Shown: positions 1-10,885, numbered from the stretch's first letter. The stretch is 64,000 nucleotides of DNA from Lumbricus rubellus (GCA_945859605.1 OX243825.1:30082829-30146828), one strand, 5' to 3'. The notes: generated from the letters alone by a model not told the origin. Made by a program: numbers and translations.

Positions 1-320
1 AGTGGTGGCGTCGTTGCCTTGGAGCCGGAAGGTTCGAGGTTCGAATCCACCTTGCCGCGTAAAGACCTTGGGCAAGTCCTTCACTCACAACTGGTCAGCG
101 CTTTGGCGTGAAACTCCAATGTAGTGTCCGCTCTGCATTCGGGAGCGCCTCTGAGTAGAGAGTTTGAAGGGGCGCTATAGCAAGTGCACATACAAACAAA
201 CAAGATCATTCACGGCACGTAGAATACTTCGACATACACAGTGTCCGCTCTGCATCGGGAGCGCCTTTGAGTATAGAAGGAGCTTGAAGGGGCGCTATAA
301 CAAGTGCACATACAGACAAA
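1..320 (+). repeat. tRNA-derived SINE with duplicated tail
   Basis: The first 60 bases look like a tRNA promoter head: an A-box-like stretch followed by a B box, GGTTCGAATCC. A non-tRNA body follows, with GGGAGCGCCTCTGAGTAG and GGGGCGCTATA at about 139-180. The tail segment is repeated at about 240-316. The same tail appears reversed at several other places in the window, starting TTCATTCATT and TTTATATAGC, so the family probably ends in (ATGA)n. The cloverleaf does not close, so a working tRNA gene is unlikely. Family membership is inferred from shared blocks within this window. Confidence 0.6.
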
Positions 321-544
321 CACTGTTTGGCTTATTGCTCAATGTAGTCGCTAGAGGGCAGAGTGACAGAGACAATTCACTTTCTCTGTGCACTGTTTCC
401 TATTTCTGCAACGCCATTTTCATGCAGGAACCAACGGTAATAAGCTTTGCAGTTTGTCATATTTTCCGAGATTTCGTGAGCAATATTATTCAGTTCAACA
501 GTTCAGTATATTTTGTATTTTACTAGTTTATGTAGTATTATATA

Positions 545-770
545 AACGCTAGTTTAAATTGGGGTAAACGTGTATTTTAGCGTCGTAAATTATTCGCTAT
601 TGGTTTCTGCATTAGTCGAGTGCAAGTCGGATTGACGAAAAAGAATTATTAAGAAACGTGTAGTTTAGTATCCTAAATGATTTTTCATCAATGCAACTTC
701 TGTTCAATTAAAAATTATTGTTTATCAATGCAGCTTCAATTTCAGCGAGATGTTTTCATAAATTTCACTT
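545..770. repeat. Copy of palindromic tandem-repeat family (copy 1)
   Basis: The copy begins AAACGTGTATTTTAGCGTCG and TAAATTATTCGCTATTG. It continues with short degenerate units of the type 'caagtcggattgacgaaaa' and, inverted, 'atcaatgcagcttc'. The same ends and units recur near 8.4-10.9, 12.2-12.9, 16.4, 23.5-23.8, 30.8-31.1 and 43.9-45.7 kb. No coding capacity is seen. It abuts the truncated hAT copy to the right. Confidence 0.55.
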
Positions 771-1424
771 TAGACAGGATAGAACACATAATTATGTTCT
801 ATTACAAATTATTTTATTTTGACATCTATAAATAACATTGAACATTCTATTGTGATTCAATTATTGCGATTTTATATGTATTTACTTAATATAATTTTGG
901 CTGTGACTAGCGGACCGCCAGGCGGCCGTCGAATTTCAAATACTAGCGGACCGCGAGTCACGTGTAACCAGTCACATGACTGGCGGCCGTCCAATACGGA
1001 ATACTAGCAAGCCGCCAGGCTTTCTATTTACACCAATCCACAAGAGTTTCTAATGACTAAACTAACCCTAAAACTAACCCTAACCGACCCTCACGACGCC
1101 TAACCTGAACCTAACCAACACTCACGAAAGGATTGGTTACTTACTCTGTTTCTCGTAATTTTCCAAGTCATTAAAACAAGAAAACGTTTGTCCGACATAA
1201 AACCAACTATCGGTAACTGCCGCCATTGTAACAATATTCAAGAATCAAGACTCGTCATGTGACAGTTACACGTGACTGGCGGTCCGCTAGTACTTGAAAT
1301 TCGACGGCCGCCTGGCGATCCGCTAGTCACTTCGTATAATTTTTGCCTCGTGGCTTCTAATATCTTTCAACTAAGAAAAAGTGGCCCTCATGTCTTCCAG
1401 CTTCAAAAAGCGTGGGAACCACTG
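770..1424 (+). mobile_element. Truncated hAT-type MITE, split by a foldback element
   Basis: The stretches 770-898 and 1343-1424 match the intact hAT MITE at 30248-30586 in blocks such as 'ctaagaaaaagtggccct' and 'tctattacaaattatttta'. The right end GGGAACCACTG is kept at about 1412-1422. The left terminus is missing, and copy 1 of the palindromic repeat lies there instead. The central part is interrupted by the element at 899-1334. Confidence 0.6.
899..1334. mobile_element. Foldback element with long GC-rich inverted arms
   Basis: The left arm (about 901-985) carries GTGACTAGCGGACCGCCAGG, then the TCGAATTTCAAATACTAGCGG block and CACGTGTAAC. The right arm (about 1266-1330) carries the reverse complement of these with few differences. 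TATAATTTT flanks both sides (890-898 and 1335-1343), fitting a 9-bp target duplication as in Mutator-like elements. The loop at about 1055-1135 holds ACTAACCCTAACCGACCC and CACGACGCCTAAC, telomere-like sequence that recurs at 44.1-44.8 and 45.3 kb. There is no transposase ORF. The class is inferred. Confidence 0.6.
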
Positions 1425-2385
1425 ATATATATGCAATATGTGAATTACGTGAATTATTGCCTTAATAAATTATATTCGTTTGTCAAATAGCTATTGACTT
1501 TTGCAATTCCAAATAATTCACCACACGTAAATTTTTGAATAGTCTCTGGTGTATTATCTGCTACAATTTAAACATTTTATGATCTGATCATTATGTCATT
1601 TCATGATGCAGTATTAATGCAAGTTTTTTCATGTGTTTTACTCTTTGAAGATAAAAAAAGGCAAAACGAGAAACAAGGATTGATAGTTTAGAAAAAAGAA
1701 TTTTAAACAGACCATTCTCAAAGAATTCCAATCTGTGAATCCACAATGATGCAGTGTTAAGGAGCTTACGGATTTCAATTATAAATGTTGCAAAGAATTT
1801 ACACAGATGCCATATATAACAAACTGCAATGGAGAATCACGATTCAAGATAATTTCATGAGACAAAGCATTTGTATAAAAGATACATCTGGATTAGCAAA
1901 TGGGAATACACACCAAAGAGAAAACCTTTGGAATGTACATACAAATGTTTTTGCATGTAAAAATAGTCTGAACACCGAAGGAAGACTAAGCTGTTTGTGG
2001 CACATGTGATAAAGCATTTGCGTGGACATGTTTCTTAGTTTTGGAGTACCACACAAGTTTCATACTTTAAAAACAAGTAATATATATATGAAGTATTTGT
2101 TACAAACTATATACACAGAGTTGCAATTTAAAAGAAACACTTCGGAAGACATAGTTTTGGAAAAGATACACAAGTGCAACTTTTGTTGTGAAGTTTTGAC
2201 ATTAAGATGTAAATTTGAATAGCTATGTTTGAACCCATGCTGGAATAATGTCATACAACTGTGAATCGCATATTATACCATTTGCGATCAGACAATGAAT
2301 CACACAGGGGCAAATCCGTATACATGTATATGCCGGTTTTATTCGAAAGCGTATGTGCATAGTGGTAGCCTGAGAAATCATAATT
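1425..2385 (+). pseudogene. Decayed zinc-finger sequence upstream of the first C2H2 gene
   Basis: Short open stretches retain broken finger fragments. At about 2160-2215 there is a HKCNFC-like piece; at about 2300-2385 a piece reads YTCICRFYSKAY, GSLRNH and then shifts frame before the intact ORF. Stops and frameshifts separate them. This looks like the rotted 5' part of a longer finger array, or a degenerate neighbouring copy. No promoter could be picked out. Confidence 0.4.
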
Positions 2386-3312
2386 ATGAAAGTCCACATT
2401 AAACAGAAACTATACAGTTGTAAAATTTGTCACAAACTACTTGGATCTCCCAATTCTCTGAACCTGCATGGAAGAATACACTCCGGAGAGAAGCCATATA
2501 AATGCAAATTTTGTGACAAAGCTTTTCTCCAAGTTGTTAATTTGAACAACCATGTCAGAATCCACACAGGTGAAAAGCCGTATAAATGTGAATTATGCAA
2601 CAAGACTTTCGTACAGGTCACTCAGTTGAATAATCATACCAGGACCCACACCGGAGAAAAGCCGTTCAAGTGCACATTTTGTTTCAAGACATTTACACAA
2701 GCTGCTAATTTGAACTGTCATGTCAGAATACATACAGAAGCAGAGTCGTCCATACATGACTTGCATGAGAAACTCTTTGACCAGCTGAGGTATCAGAATA
2801 AGCATGGTACAGCTCAGATTATAGACAACCAACATATGTGTCAGTTTTGCAACAAAACATTTCGATATGCCTGTCGCCTAAGAAATCACCTACAAACCCA
2901 TGCAAATGAAAATGCAGATGTATGCATGAACACTGAAAATCGTGCAGAAAAGAAAAAAGTATGTCTAGATTTAATACTTTCAAAACAAGTATGCACTGTA
3001 AAGGCACACAAAAGGAAGAAACGTCGTGGAAGATCTTCACTTAATGACCATTGTCTTGATGGAAAAGAACCACCTGATGTGGAATCTAAGACAAAAGAAA
3101 CGACAACAAGTAGACACGTTACAAATGCGGATGTAGTTGACGCCAATTTTGAGTTCTTCACTGTGAAACCGTTTGGCTGTGGAATCTGCAATGAAATGTT
3201 TGAATCTGAAGAGAGGTATCTGGAGCATTGCAACCATTGTGATGCTTCACCAAAAGACATACTTTGTGAATTATTTGAATCGCATCTTCTAAATCATGCT
3301 CGAATATTGTAA
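2386..3312 (+). CDS. C2H2 zinc-finger protein, 308 aa
   Basis: A nuclear DNA-binding role is expected from the family. Four Krüppel-type fingers lie in tandem at about residues 9-122, the first three followed by S/TGEKP linkers. A separate finger at about residues 150-175 reads [10 protein letters not shown] and then LRNHLQTH. A degenerate C-X2-C motif near residue 265 (GCGICNEMF) lacks a standard HX3-5H pair. A lysine/arginine-rich stretch (HKRKKRRGR, about residue 208) could be a nuclear localisation signal. An in-frame stop lies 15 bases before the ATG, so this start is forced unless a spliced upstream exon exists. No KRAB, BTB or ZAD domain is present in the ORF. A decayed finger in another frame directly upstream suggests the array was once longer. 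Whether the gene is still expressed cannot be told from sequence. Confidence 0.75.
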   Translation: MKVHIKQKLYSCKICHKLLGSPNSLNLHGRIHSGEKPYKCKFCDKAFLQVVNLNNHVRIHTGEKPYKCELCNKTFVQVTQLNNHTRTHTGEKPFKCTFCFKTFTQAANLNCHVRIHTEAESSIHDLHEKLFDQLRYQNKHGTAQIIDNQHMCQFCNKTFRYACRLRNHLQTHANENADVCMNTENRAEKKKVCLDLILSKQVCTVKAHKRKKRRGRSSLNDHCLDGKEPPDVESKTKETTTSRHVTNADVVDANFEFFTVKPFGCGICNEMFESEERYLEHCNHCDASPKDILCELFESHLLNHARIL

Positions 3313-3546
3313 CTAACGAAGCTTGCAATTTAACTTTATTTTTACATTTTGGAATTTGTGCAGACACAGTGATTTGGTTTGGATAATTTTTTCTGATTGA
3401 GCTTGACTTCGATGCCTCCATATAAATGTGTATTTTTCTTTAAAGCAAAACAGCAAAATTTGTGAGATATATGGATAATTGTATGTAAAATCAATGGAAC
3501 AAAGCCTATTTACACACATTTTCATAAGTTCTCATGGATGAGAAAT

Positions 3547-3552
3547 AATAAA
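3547..3552 (+). terminator. Candidate polyadenylation signal
   Basis: An AATAAA hexamer lies 235 bases beyond the stop of the zinc-finger ORF at 2386-3312. It is the first such hexamer after the stop on this strand. Confidence 0.35.
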
Positions 3553-3651
3553 ATTGATTGGATGACTTTATAACCTGAACTCTATGCTTTGTTTGACTTG
3601 TTATTGCGATTTTTAAATATATAAGTATACTTGACTTGAATTGATTGTTCA

Positions 3652-3850
3652 TCCATTATTCATTATGGGAGTTTATATAGCACCCCTAGAAGGTGATATC
3701 CCGACCCAGCCTCGGCTGTGAAGGTCAGTTTTAAGGCTGTGCTGAAACACATCTGAGTAAACTCTATAGGCATAACGCACATAGACTATATATAGAGCCG
3801 GTGCTCATTCCATACCATTGGGGCCAAAATAACAGAATGTTATACAGTGG
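3652..3850 (-). repeat. SINE copy, minus orientation
   Basis: The copy begins with TTCATCCATTATTCATTATG and a 'tttatatagcacccctagaagg' type block, then 'cccgacccagcctcggctg' and 'cattccatacca'. These blocks are shared, in the same order, with the copies at 22306, 33308 and 42278. It is the reverse complement of the tail seen at 119-195. Confidence 0.55.
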
Positions 3851-5188
3851 ATTAATTTGCTAAAATTGTTCATGGTTCCTTCTTTTTCAGGAGATTTCAT
3901 ATTAAAAAATGCAATAACAGGTGTACACGGTGAAAATGCTATTAGTGTGACTATGTTTACCCATGAATGCAGTGCAGTCATTGGAGTCCTGGCAGTCTTC
4001 TTCAGCCTTCTACTTGTACATGACTTGAAGTTGTGAACGTGGTCAGTTAAATCAGAATAGAAGTTGGGCTCGATAGAATTCTTTAAGTAAAGAACAATTT
4101 GAAAAGACTAATTGTTTTATTCAGAATGCACATGTATGGATTATACAGAACTACTCAAAGTGGCGGTTCCATGTTCACAGCGCAGTATGTTGCTATCCAA
4201 TGCCTCAACCAACCAAATTATGGTAAGGCCAGCATTGCCCTAAAATTGCTAATTTCGAGATTGAAAGTTCCCGTCAACAATACACTGAACTGTGCTTATA
4301 AATTTATTTTATTGTGAAAATTCTAACTTCTGTACTATGTACACAAAGTTGACGTTTAAAAGTATGCTTGAAGAACATGATATGTTTTCATAAATTCACT
4401 TGCAAGTTTTATGCATATACCTTACTTTGTACCTTACACTTTAAGTAATTTTGCACATCGCATATAACAAAAAACCAAGACTACAAAGTTAAAGCATAAA
4501 AAAAAAAACTTTATTCAATCGTAGTCTTCACTATCCACCATTATCAAAGCAAGACACTTGAGGAAGAATGGAAGAGAAGCCCCATTAATTAAAATCTGCT
4601 CACAAATGAGCGGAAGAACTCTTAGCCAAACAAAAAATAATGTTCTTGAAAACAAATCAACAAGCTTCGTAAACATGAAGAGGTTATGTTACTTCTCAAA
4701 ACTCTGGTCACATACCTACGGTAATTGGATAATTGGAACAAACAAAATTTGAAACTAGGAACTCCTAGAAAATGTAACTAATTTGTCTATGTTTGTTTTT
4801 GTTTCAAAGAAATCAATTGTATATCTAAAATAGTTCATATATGTGTTTTTCTGTTGAAGATCTTAGTGAAGCAATGGTGATGACAGATTCCACAGCATTT
4901 TTCAATATCATATATTCATCTCAAAGTTTACTTGGAAATTCCAACACAGTGTTTAGCTATTTTGTGCACCTTAATTTTTCTTCACTGTTTTTCATCTTAA
5001 ACAACTGTGCTTTAATGGTGTGTCACATAATTCTCACTTTAATGGTTTCTCCTTTGTGCAAAATATCATGTATGAAATAGCACAATTATGCTTCCCATCA
5101 TTAATTGCACTTGTATGATTTACCCCAGTGATAGTTCTTGAATGAAGCTGACAATGATGATAAAATGTTCTGTTGGATAAAAGGCAAG
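3851..5188. other. Region between the two zinc-finger genes
   Basis: This is AT-rich sequence without a convincing ORF. It probably holds the 3' UTR of the minus-strand zinc-finger gene. The minus strand has an AATAAA at 4515-4510, next to a poly(T)/poly(A) tract at about 4498-4508. Nothing else was recognised. Confidence 0.35.
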
Positions 5189-7192
5189 TTATGTATTTTC
5201 TCCAGTGTGAATTCTTCGATGGATGTCAAGAGAATACTTCCATGCATATGCTTTGTCACATAATCCACATATGTATGGCTTTTCTGTAGTGTGTGTTTTC
5301 ATGTGCGATTTAAGGCCACCATTCAGTGCAAATGCTTTGCGACATAATTCACACGTATATGGCTTTTCCCCAGTGTGTTTTCTCATGTGTTTTTTAACGT
5401 CACTAGACAGTGCAAATGTTTTGTGACATAGTTCACACATGTATGGCCTTTCCCCAGTGTGTGTTCTGGTGTGTCCTGTAAGACCACCACTCTGTCTAAA
5501 AGCTTTGTGACATAATTCACACTTAAATGGCTTTTCTCCAGTGTGCGTTTTCATATGTACGTTAAGTTGACCATTATGTGCAAATGCTTTGTGACATACT
5601 TCACACATGTAATGCTTTTCTCCAGTGTGTGTTCTCCAATGTCTTCTAAGACCACAACTCTCTACAAATGCCTTTTGACATACTTCACACCTGTATGGCC
5701 TTTCTCCAGTGTGTGTTTTCATATGTGATTTAAGGCCACCACTACGTGCAAATGTTTTGAGACATAGCTCACACATGAATCGTTTTTCTCCAGTATGTTT
5801 TTTCATGTGTGTTTTAAGACCAGAATTCTCTGCAAATTCCTTTTGACATAATGCACACATGTATGGCTTTTCTCCAGTGTGGCCTTTCATGTGCTTTTTT
5901 AGGTCACTACTCCATGGAAATGTCTTTTGATATAATTCACACCTGTATGGCCTTTCTCCAGTGTGTCTTTTCATATGTGTTTTAAGGCCACGACAACATG
6001 CAAACGCTTTGTGACATAATTCACAAATGTATGGCTTTTCTCCAGTGTGTGTTCTCATGTGTCTTTTAACATCACGACTCTCTGAAAATGAGTTGTGACA
6101 TATTTCACACATGTATGGCTTTTCTCCGGTGTGTGTTTTCATGTGTCTTTTAACATCACAATTCCGCACAAATGTTTTGTGACATAAGTTGCATTTATAA
6201 GGTTTTTCTTCTGTGTGTGTCCTTGTATGAATTGTCAGACTCGGTCTATCTGAAAATACTTTTTGACATAATTCACACAAGTATGGCTTTTCTCCAGTGT
6301 GTATTTTAATATGTTTTTTAAGGCTACTACTCCATGCAAATGTTTTGTAACATAATTCACACAAGTATGGTTTTTCTCCAGTGTGTTTTTTCATATGCGA
6401 TTTAAGGCCACTACAATCTGCAAATGGTTTGAGACATAATTCACACAAGTATGGCTTTTCTCCAGTGTGTGTTCTCATGTGTGTTTTAAGGTGACCCGAA
6501 ACCACAAATGCTTTGTGACATACTTCACACCTGTATGGCTTTTCTCCAGTGTGTGTTTTCATGTGTGTTTTAAGACCATAACTCTCTGAAAATGAGTTGT
6601 GACATAGTTCACACATGTATGGCTTTTCTCCCGTGTGGGTTTTCATGTGTGTTTTAACGCTGGTATTCCGCACATATGCTTTGTGACATAAATTGCATTT
6701 ATAAGGTTTTTCTTCTGTATGTATCATTGTATGATTTGTCAGACTCTGTTTATACGAAAACAGTTTTTGACATAATTCACATATGTATGCCTTTTGTCCA
6801 GTGTGTGTTTTCATGTGGTTTTTAAGTACATTACTCCATGCAAATGTTTTGCAACATATGTCACACATGTATGGTTTTTCTCCAGTGTGTTTTTTCATGT
6901 GCGCTTTAAGACCACTGTTCGCTGCATATGCCTTGAGACATAATGCACATTTGTATGGCTTTTCCCCGGTGTGGATTGCTTTGTGTCTTTTAAGACCACG
7001 ACTCTTTGCAAATGCTTTTTGACAAAACTGACACACGTATGGCTTTTCACCAAATTTGTGTGTTCTCATGTGTGTTTTAAGGTCGCTACTCTTTGCAAAT
7101 GCTTTGTTACATAAGTTACATTTATGAGGTCCTTCTTCCATAATCCTTCTATGATATGTCAGACTATGTCTCTGTGAAAAACTTGCTGGCAT
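5189..7192 (-). CDS. Krüppel-type C2H2 protein with 23 tandem fingers, 667 aa
   Basis: Almost the whole protein is a finger array, 28 residues per finger, joined by TGEKP-type linkers. Finger 1 begins near residue 23 and finger 23 ends at the C-terminus. Finger 1 has a two-residue longer linker (HKFGEKP). Finger 15 has lost its second zinc cysteine (CELY, Tyr at about residue 421). Fingers 3-8 and 9-14 match in order (for example [13 protein letters not shown] / [13 protein letters not shown], then FSESYGL / FSESRDV), showing a six-finger segmental duplication. Sequence-specific DNA binding in the nucleus is the family role. No KRAB, BTB, SCAN or ZAD domain is present. The first 22 residues are the second half of another finger whose first half is in a different frame just upstream, so the ATG at 7192 may be internal to a broken longer gene, or a new start. 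Confidence 0.75.
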   Translation of the reverse strand: MPASFSQRHSLTYHRRIMEEGPHKCNLCNKAFAKSSDLKTHMRTHKFGEKPYVCQFCQKAFAKSRGLKRHKAIHTGEKPYKCALCLKAYAANSGLKAHMKKHTGEKPYMCDICCKTFAWSNVLKNHMKTHTGQKAYICELCQKLFSYKQSLTNHTMIHTEEKPYKCNLCHKAYVRNTSVKTHMKTHTGEKPYMCELCHNSFSESYGLKTHMKTHTGEKPYRCEVCHKAFVVSGHLKTHMRTHTGEKPYLCELCLKPFADCSGLKSHMKKHTGEKPYLCELCYKTFAWSSSLKKHIKIHTGEKPYLCELCQKVFSDRPSLTIHTRTHTEEKPYKCNLCHKTFVRNCDVKRHMKTHTGEKPYMCEICHNSFSESRDVKRHMRTHTGEKPYICELCHKAFACCRGLKTHMKRHTGERPYRCELYQKTFPWSSDLKKHMKGHTGEKPYMCALCQKEFAENSGLKTHMKKHTGEKRFMCELCLKTFARSGGLKSHMKTHTGERPYRCEVCQKAFVESCGLRRHWRTHTGEKHYMCEVCHKAFAHNGQLNVHMKTHTGEKPFKCELCHKAFRQSGGLTGHTRTHTGERPYMCELCHKTFALSSDVKKHMRKHTGEKPYTCELCRKAFALNGGLKSHMKTHTTEKPYICGLCDKAYAWKYSLDIHRRIHTGENT

Positions 7193-7440
7193 AAATTGCA
7201 GTTGTATGGCTTTACTTCATTATGTATTCTGATGTGGGTGTTGAGATGACACCTTTGAACAAATGCTTTTATACGAAACATTTATAGGTTTTTCTCCAGT
7301 GTTTATACGGCCTATTCATATAATTATATGCGTCTTGAGGCGATTGCTATTTAGAAATGCCTTAGATATAAATTACACTTCCCTGTTTTTTTGACACAGT
7401 GGTATTTTGAATGCAGGTGAAGATTCTCAATGCTTAGAAA
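7193..7440 (-). pseudogene. Frameshifted 5' part of the 23-finger gene
   Basis: On the minus strand just before the ATG at 7192, one frame reads [12 protein letters not shown] and then meets a stop; shifting one base at the run of T gives [11 protein letters not shown], the rest of that finger. Farther upstream there are HTGEKPINV-like remnants (about 7285-7310) with stops between them. This shows additional fingers decayed by frameshift and substitution. Confidence 0.55.
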
Positions 7441-8404
7441 CATTTAAATATTGCAGAAGAGGGAAATGCTGTTCTCCTCTGTCCAGGGTGAGAATTGCCG
7501 GGGGGGTTGGGGGGGTTCAACCCCCCAGTCTTTTTTAGAGCCCCATGTTAAAGTATGTTTTTCATACCCCAATTTCAAGTTTATCATAGGCCAACCCCCC
7601 CAGTTATTTTTCCACAATTCTCATACTGCCTCTGTCCTTTTTGTCAGGTATTCCATGCTACAGTTTTCTGTGATTTGGAACTTAAATTCCACTTGCAAGG
7701 TTTTTTCTTCAGGATGGATTTTCTCATGGCATTAAGGATATATTTCCATGCCAATGCTTTGCAATATTAAGTGCACTCACGGCCATTTACCAGAATGACC
7801 AGTATGGGTTGTTTCATGGAATCGGCTGCTCGAAATTCATGAATCAATGTCTTGTCACCAAAGTCGGATTTAACTCTTTGTTATGGGTTGCAGCTTTAGC
7901 CTACATCTTCAACAAAGTAGAATAAAATTAAAAATAATTTATGCTATTTCTACTCTTTTCTCTACTGCTACGAAATTTAATGCTTTGGTAATGCTTTGCA
8001 AATAATTTCATGTCAAGAAATGTGTAGAGCATGAAGACTCACAAAATTACATGCTTAGATACTCACTAGTACCAATGCTACGGGGCTTACAACAGAAACA
8101 GTTGGAAGTCAATTTTAAATGTTGCAACACTTTTATCGCAGCTTCAATCAGGTGCCAGCCACGATAACTAAATATTATCAATGGTTTCAGTAATTGCTAC
8201 GTTTCATTAAAAAATATAAAATAACTGTCTCATTATAACATAATCCTAGATATAGTTTTCTCAAACATGCTGCTTAATTAAACTTTACCAAATTCCAATG
8301 GCCTTGGCTACCTAGTGCAGCATGATGCAAAAACATTGCTATCTGCCTTTAATAAACTCTTTGCTTTCTTGCTCATAATACATTAGGTGGAAATTTCAGA
8401 ATTT
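7441..8404. other. AT-rich spacer with a small G/C-tract inverted repeat
   Basis: At 7490-7624 GAGAATTGCCGGGGGGGTTG on the left matches, inverted, CCAACCCCCCC and ACAATTCTCA on the right, so this may be a small MITE. The internal 'ggggggttcaacccccc' also folds back. No gene is seen in the rest. Confidence 0.3.
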
Positions 8405-9454
8405 ATACTATAGGCCTGTGCGTAAACGTGTATTTCAGCATCACAAATTATTCGCTCGTTGCAGCATTGTTATTTTTAATCAATACAACTTCTAGTTTGG
8501 TGAGAATCCTTTTCATCGATCCAGCTTCTGTTTAGGCAAGAATTTGTTTGATCAGTCCTTCCATTTCATCAGCAAATATTTTTCATCAGTATAACTTCTA
8601 TTTAATTTAAATAATAATAATAATAATAATAATAATAAGACGATTTATATAGCGCCATAACTCAGCCGAGGCTGAAGGAAAGGGCGCAATTAATGTTTAC
8701 CAATCCAGCTTCAATTTCAGCAAAGTTGTTTTAATTAATTCCTCTTCTTGGTGATTGTGTAGTTTGGCGTCCCAAATTATTTTCACCATCCAAAATTACG
8801 CTAAACTACACAATTCAATCTCAATAGAAATTATTTGGTCAATGTGTATTTTAGTATGGTAAATTCTTCGCCATTGCATGGGTTTCAGCATATAGTCGAG
8901 TACCAGTCGGATTCACGAAAAGAGTTATTTCTAAATATAAGTCGGGTTGATGAAATTAATTTTTACTAAAATCGAAGTGGGAGATATGAAAACGATTCTT
9001 TTTGAAATCGAAGCTGGAGTGAGAGCAATAATTTTAAATTAAATAAAAGTTATATTTGTGAAAAATATTTGCTGACGAATTAGAAGCGGAATTTATCTAA
9101 CTAATTCTTGCCTAAACGGAAGCTGGATCAATGAAAATGATTCTCGCCAAACTAGAAGTTGGATGGATAAAAAATAATGCTGCAGCGAGCGAAGCTGAGT
9201 GAATAATTTACCATACTAAAATACGGTTCCACGACAACTGGTCCACCGACAACTCGTCCACCGAAATAGAAGCCGGATTAATGAGAAAACGCTTGAGAAA
9301 TGGAAGCTGGATGAAGGTTTTTACAGGTGAAATAGAAGCTGGATTGATGAAAAACCGGTTAAGAAATGGAAGATGGATCGAGTTTTTTTTCTATCTGAAA
9401 TAGAAGCTGGATGCATGTTGAGACACATGATGAATATCGTCAATTCAGCTTCTA
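8405..9454. repeat. Palindromic tandem-repeat family, left part of a large copy
   Basis: Degenerate units of about 30-40 bp ('atcaatccagcttctattt' and its inverse 'gaagctggattgatgaaaa') run first in one orientation, then the other. Terminal-like blocks such as TAAACGTGTATTTCAGCATC (8422) and TAAATTCTTCGCCATTGCAT (about 8860), with an inverted one near 9185-9225, flank them. A fragment of SINE tail (TTTATATAGCGCC) sits at about 8645. The mariner at 9455 is inserted inside one unit: 'attcagcttcta' stops at the TA and 'tatttaagcaagaa' continues after it at 10451. Confidence 0.6.
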
Positions 9455-10450
9455 CACGGTGATTCATAAAAAAACATCCCCCTGCATATTTCATTGTAAC
9501 TCAGTCAAATGTCATGCTATGTGAAAGAAATTTTAAAGGAAGACAGAGGAATTACTTCTAAACATTCGGAAAGTTAAAGTTTATGTTCAAATTGACCCCT
9601 TTGGCAACTACGCATGCGAGAAGACGAGTATGCCACTGTTTGACTGATTCATAAATGATGCGCTGATCCATCTTGTCCCATGCCTCCACAATTCGACTTC
9701 GCAACTCACTGACATCACATATTCGAGATCTGCAGACCTTCTCTTGCATGACACTACATATCTTAGAGTCCACTGGATTTAAATCAGGGCTGTTGGGTGG
9801 CCAAAAAGTAGGCGGGATGAAATCAGGTGTTTCAGTTTCCAGTAACGCAACTGTGTCCCGTGCTCTGTGCGCAGGAGCAACATCCTGCTGGAAGATGAAA
9901 TACTCCGTAATGTCACGGATGTCTGGCAAAAGGCCCTGTGTTAGTAGAACATCTCTGTAATATTGTCCATTGATCTTAACGCCCGGTTTGATTAAGTGAA
10001 TGTTCATACGACCGTGTGCAGAGACCCCGACCGACGCCATAAGAGATTTGCTGAAAGTTGGTCGATTCCACAAAAGACAATTTGCAGGAACGTGCCTCTT
10101 CTGTTTACCGGCAGATACGTGAATGCGAACATTCTGATTGTTACTGGGTGATGCCACAGTAAACAATTTATCACCAGGTGGCTAAACCGGATGAAATTGA
10201 CCTGGGTTTCCTGATACAACCTCAGTGACTGACAGGAACGTTGGAATCTTGCTTGTTTCTTGAGATTATCGTGACGTCATTAGTTTCGTCATCCGCGTTA
10301 CGTCATTATAGCTCTGAATGTGAAATAATTTATACAGCACTTGGCTAGAACATCAAGCTTCATTACTGTGAAATTTCGTTAAATTTGATGATCATCTACA
10401 TGAGTTATGCCAACTTATGTAGGGGGATGTTTTTTTTATGAATCACCGTG
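9455..10450 (-). mobile_element. Mariner (maT-type, DD37D) element with TIRs and TA target site
   Basis: The ends are inverted repeats of about 35 bp, CACGGTGATTCATAAAAAAA and ACATCCCCCT on the left and their reverse complement on the right, differing at only a couple of positions. Both sides are flanked by TA (9453-9454 and 10451-10452). At 996 bp it is shorter than usual autonomous relatives. It carries the transposase remnant described separately. It interrupts a unit of the palindromic repeat, so it is younger than that repeat. Confidence 0.85.
9558..10174 (-). pseudogene. Mariner transposase, catalytic half only
   Basis: The family enzyme cuts and joins the element's own ends through a DDE/D RNase H-like fold. 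The frame retains a first Asp in GDKLFTVASP (about 10172), a second in QQDVAPAHRARD and a third in SPDLNPVD. Exactly 37 residues separate the last two, the spacing that defines the maT group. The C-terminus is complete. The N-terminal DNA-binding helix-turn-helix part is missing: a stop precedes GDK by three codons and there are only about 270 bp left to the TIR. The copy is therefore not autonomous. The ORF has no ATG at its 5' end, which also fits a pseudogene. Confidence 0.8.
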
Positions 10451-10885
10451 TATTTAAGCAAGAAACCATTAGACTTTTTTCATAAACCCAGCTCCTATTT
10501 CGTAAATAAAGAACTTTCATCCAGCTTCCATTTCTCAAGCGCTTTCTCGTTATAATAAGTATTAGGCTATATTAATAATTATTGTATTAATAGGCTAACA
10601 CATAAAAGTGACAAAGGCTAATAATAAATTATTAAGTGTTACCCATTCTAACCAGAATGCATCACGCGACCTCTTTTTGCATTGTCGTCATCGCCGATCA
10701 TCGGTTCATTTTTTCCCCTCTTGAATTTTGGATTTAGGGTTATAATCGCATAAGAGGCGCCGAAAATTATTCCTAATGACGTGCAATGGTCTACGCTAAG
10801 ATACACGTTTTCCTTTTGTCTTTCAGTTATTATTGCAAAGAAATGGTGAAAATAATTTGGGACGCTAAACTACACAATTACCAAT
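10451..10885. repeat. Palindromic tandem-repeat family, right part
   Basis: It continues the interrupted copy with units such as 'catccagcttccatttctcaagc' (about 10510-10540). A terminal-like block 'gctaagatacacgttttcc' lies near 10797, and 'aataatttgggacgctaaactacac' near 10852-10876. The stretch at 10560-10790 between them is unassigned. Confidence 0.45.

Noticed and set aside
1..75. A functional tRNA gene at the window start
   Set aside because: It has a B box but no closing cloverleaf, and it is followed by the body seen in other SINE copies.
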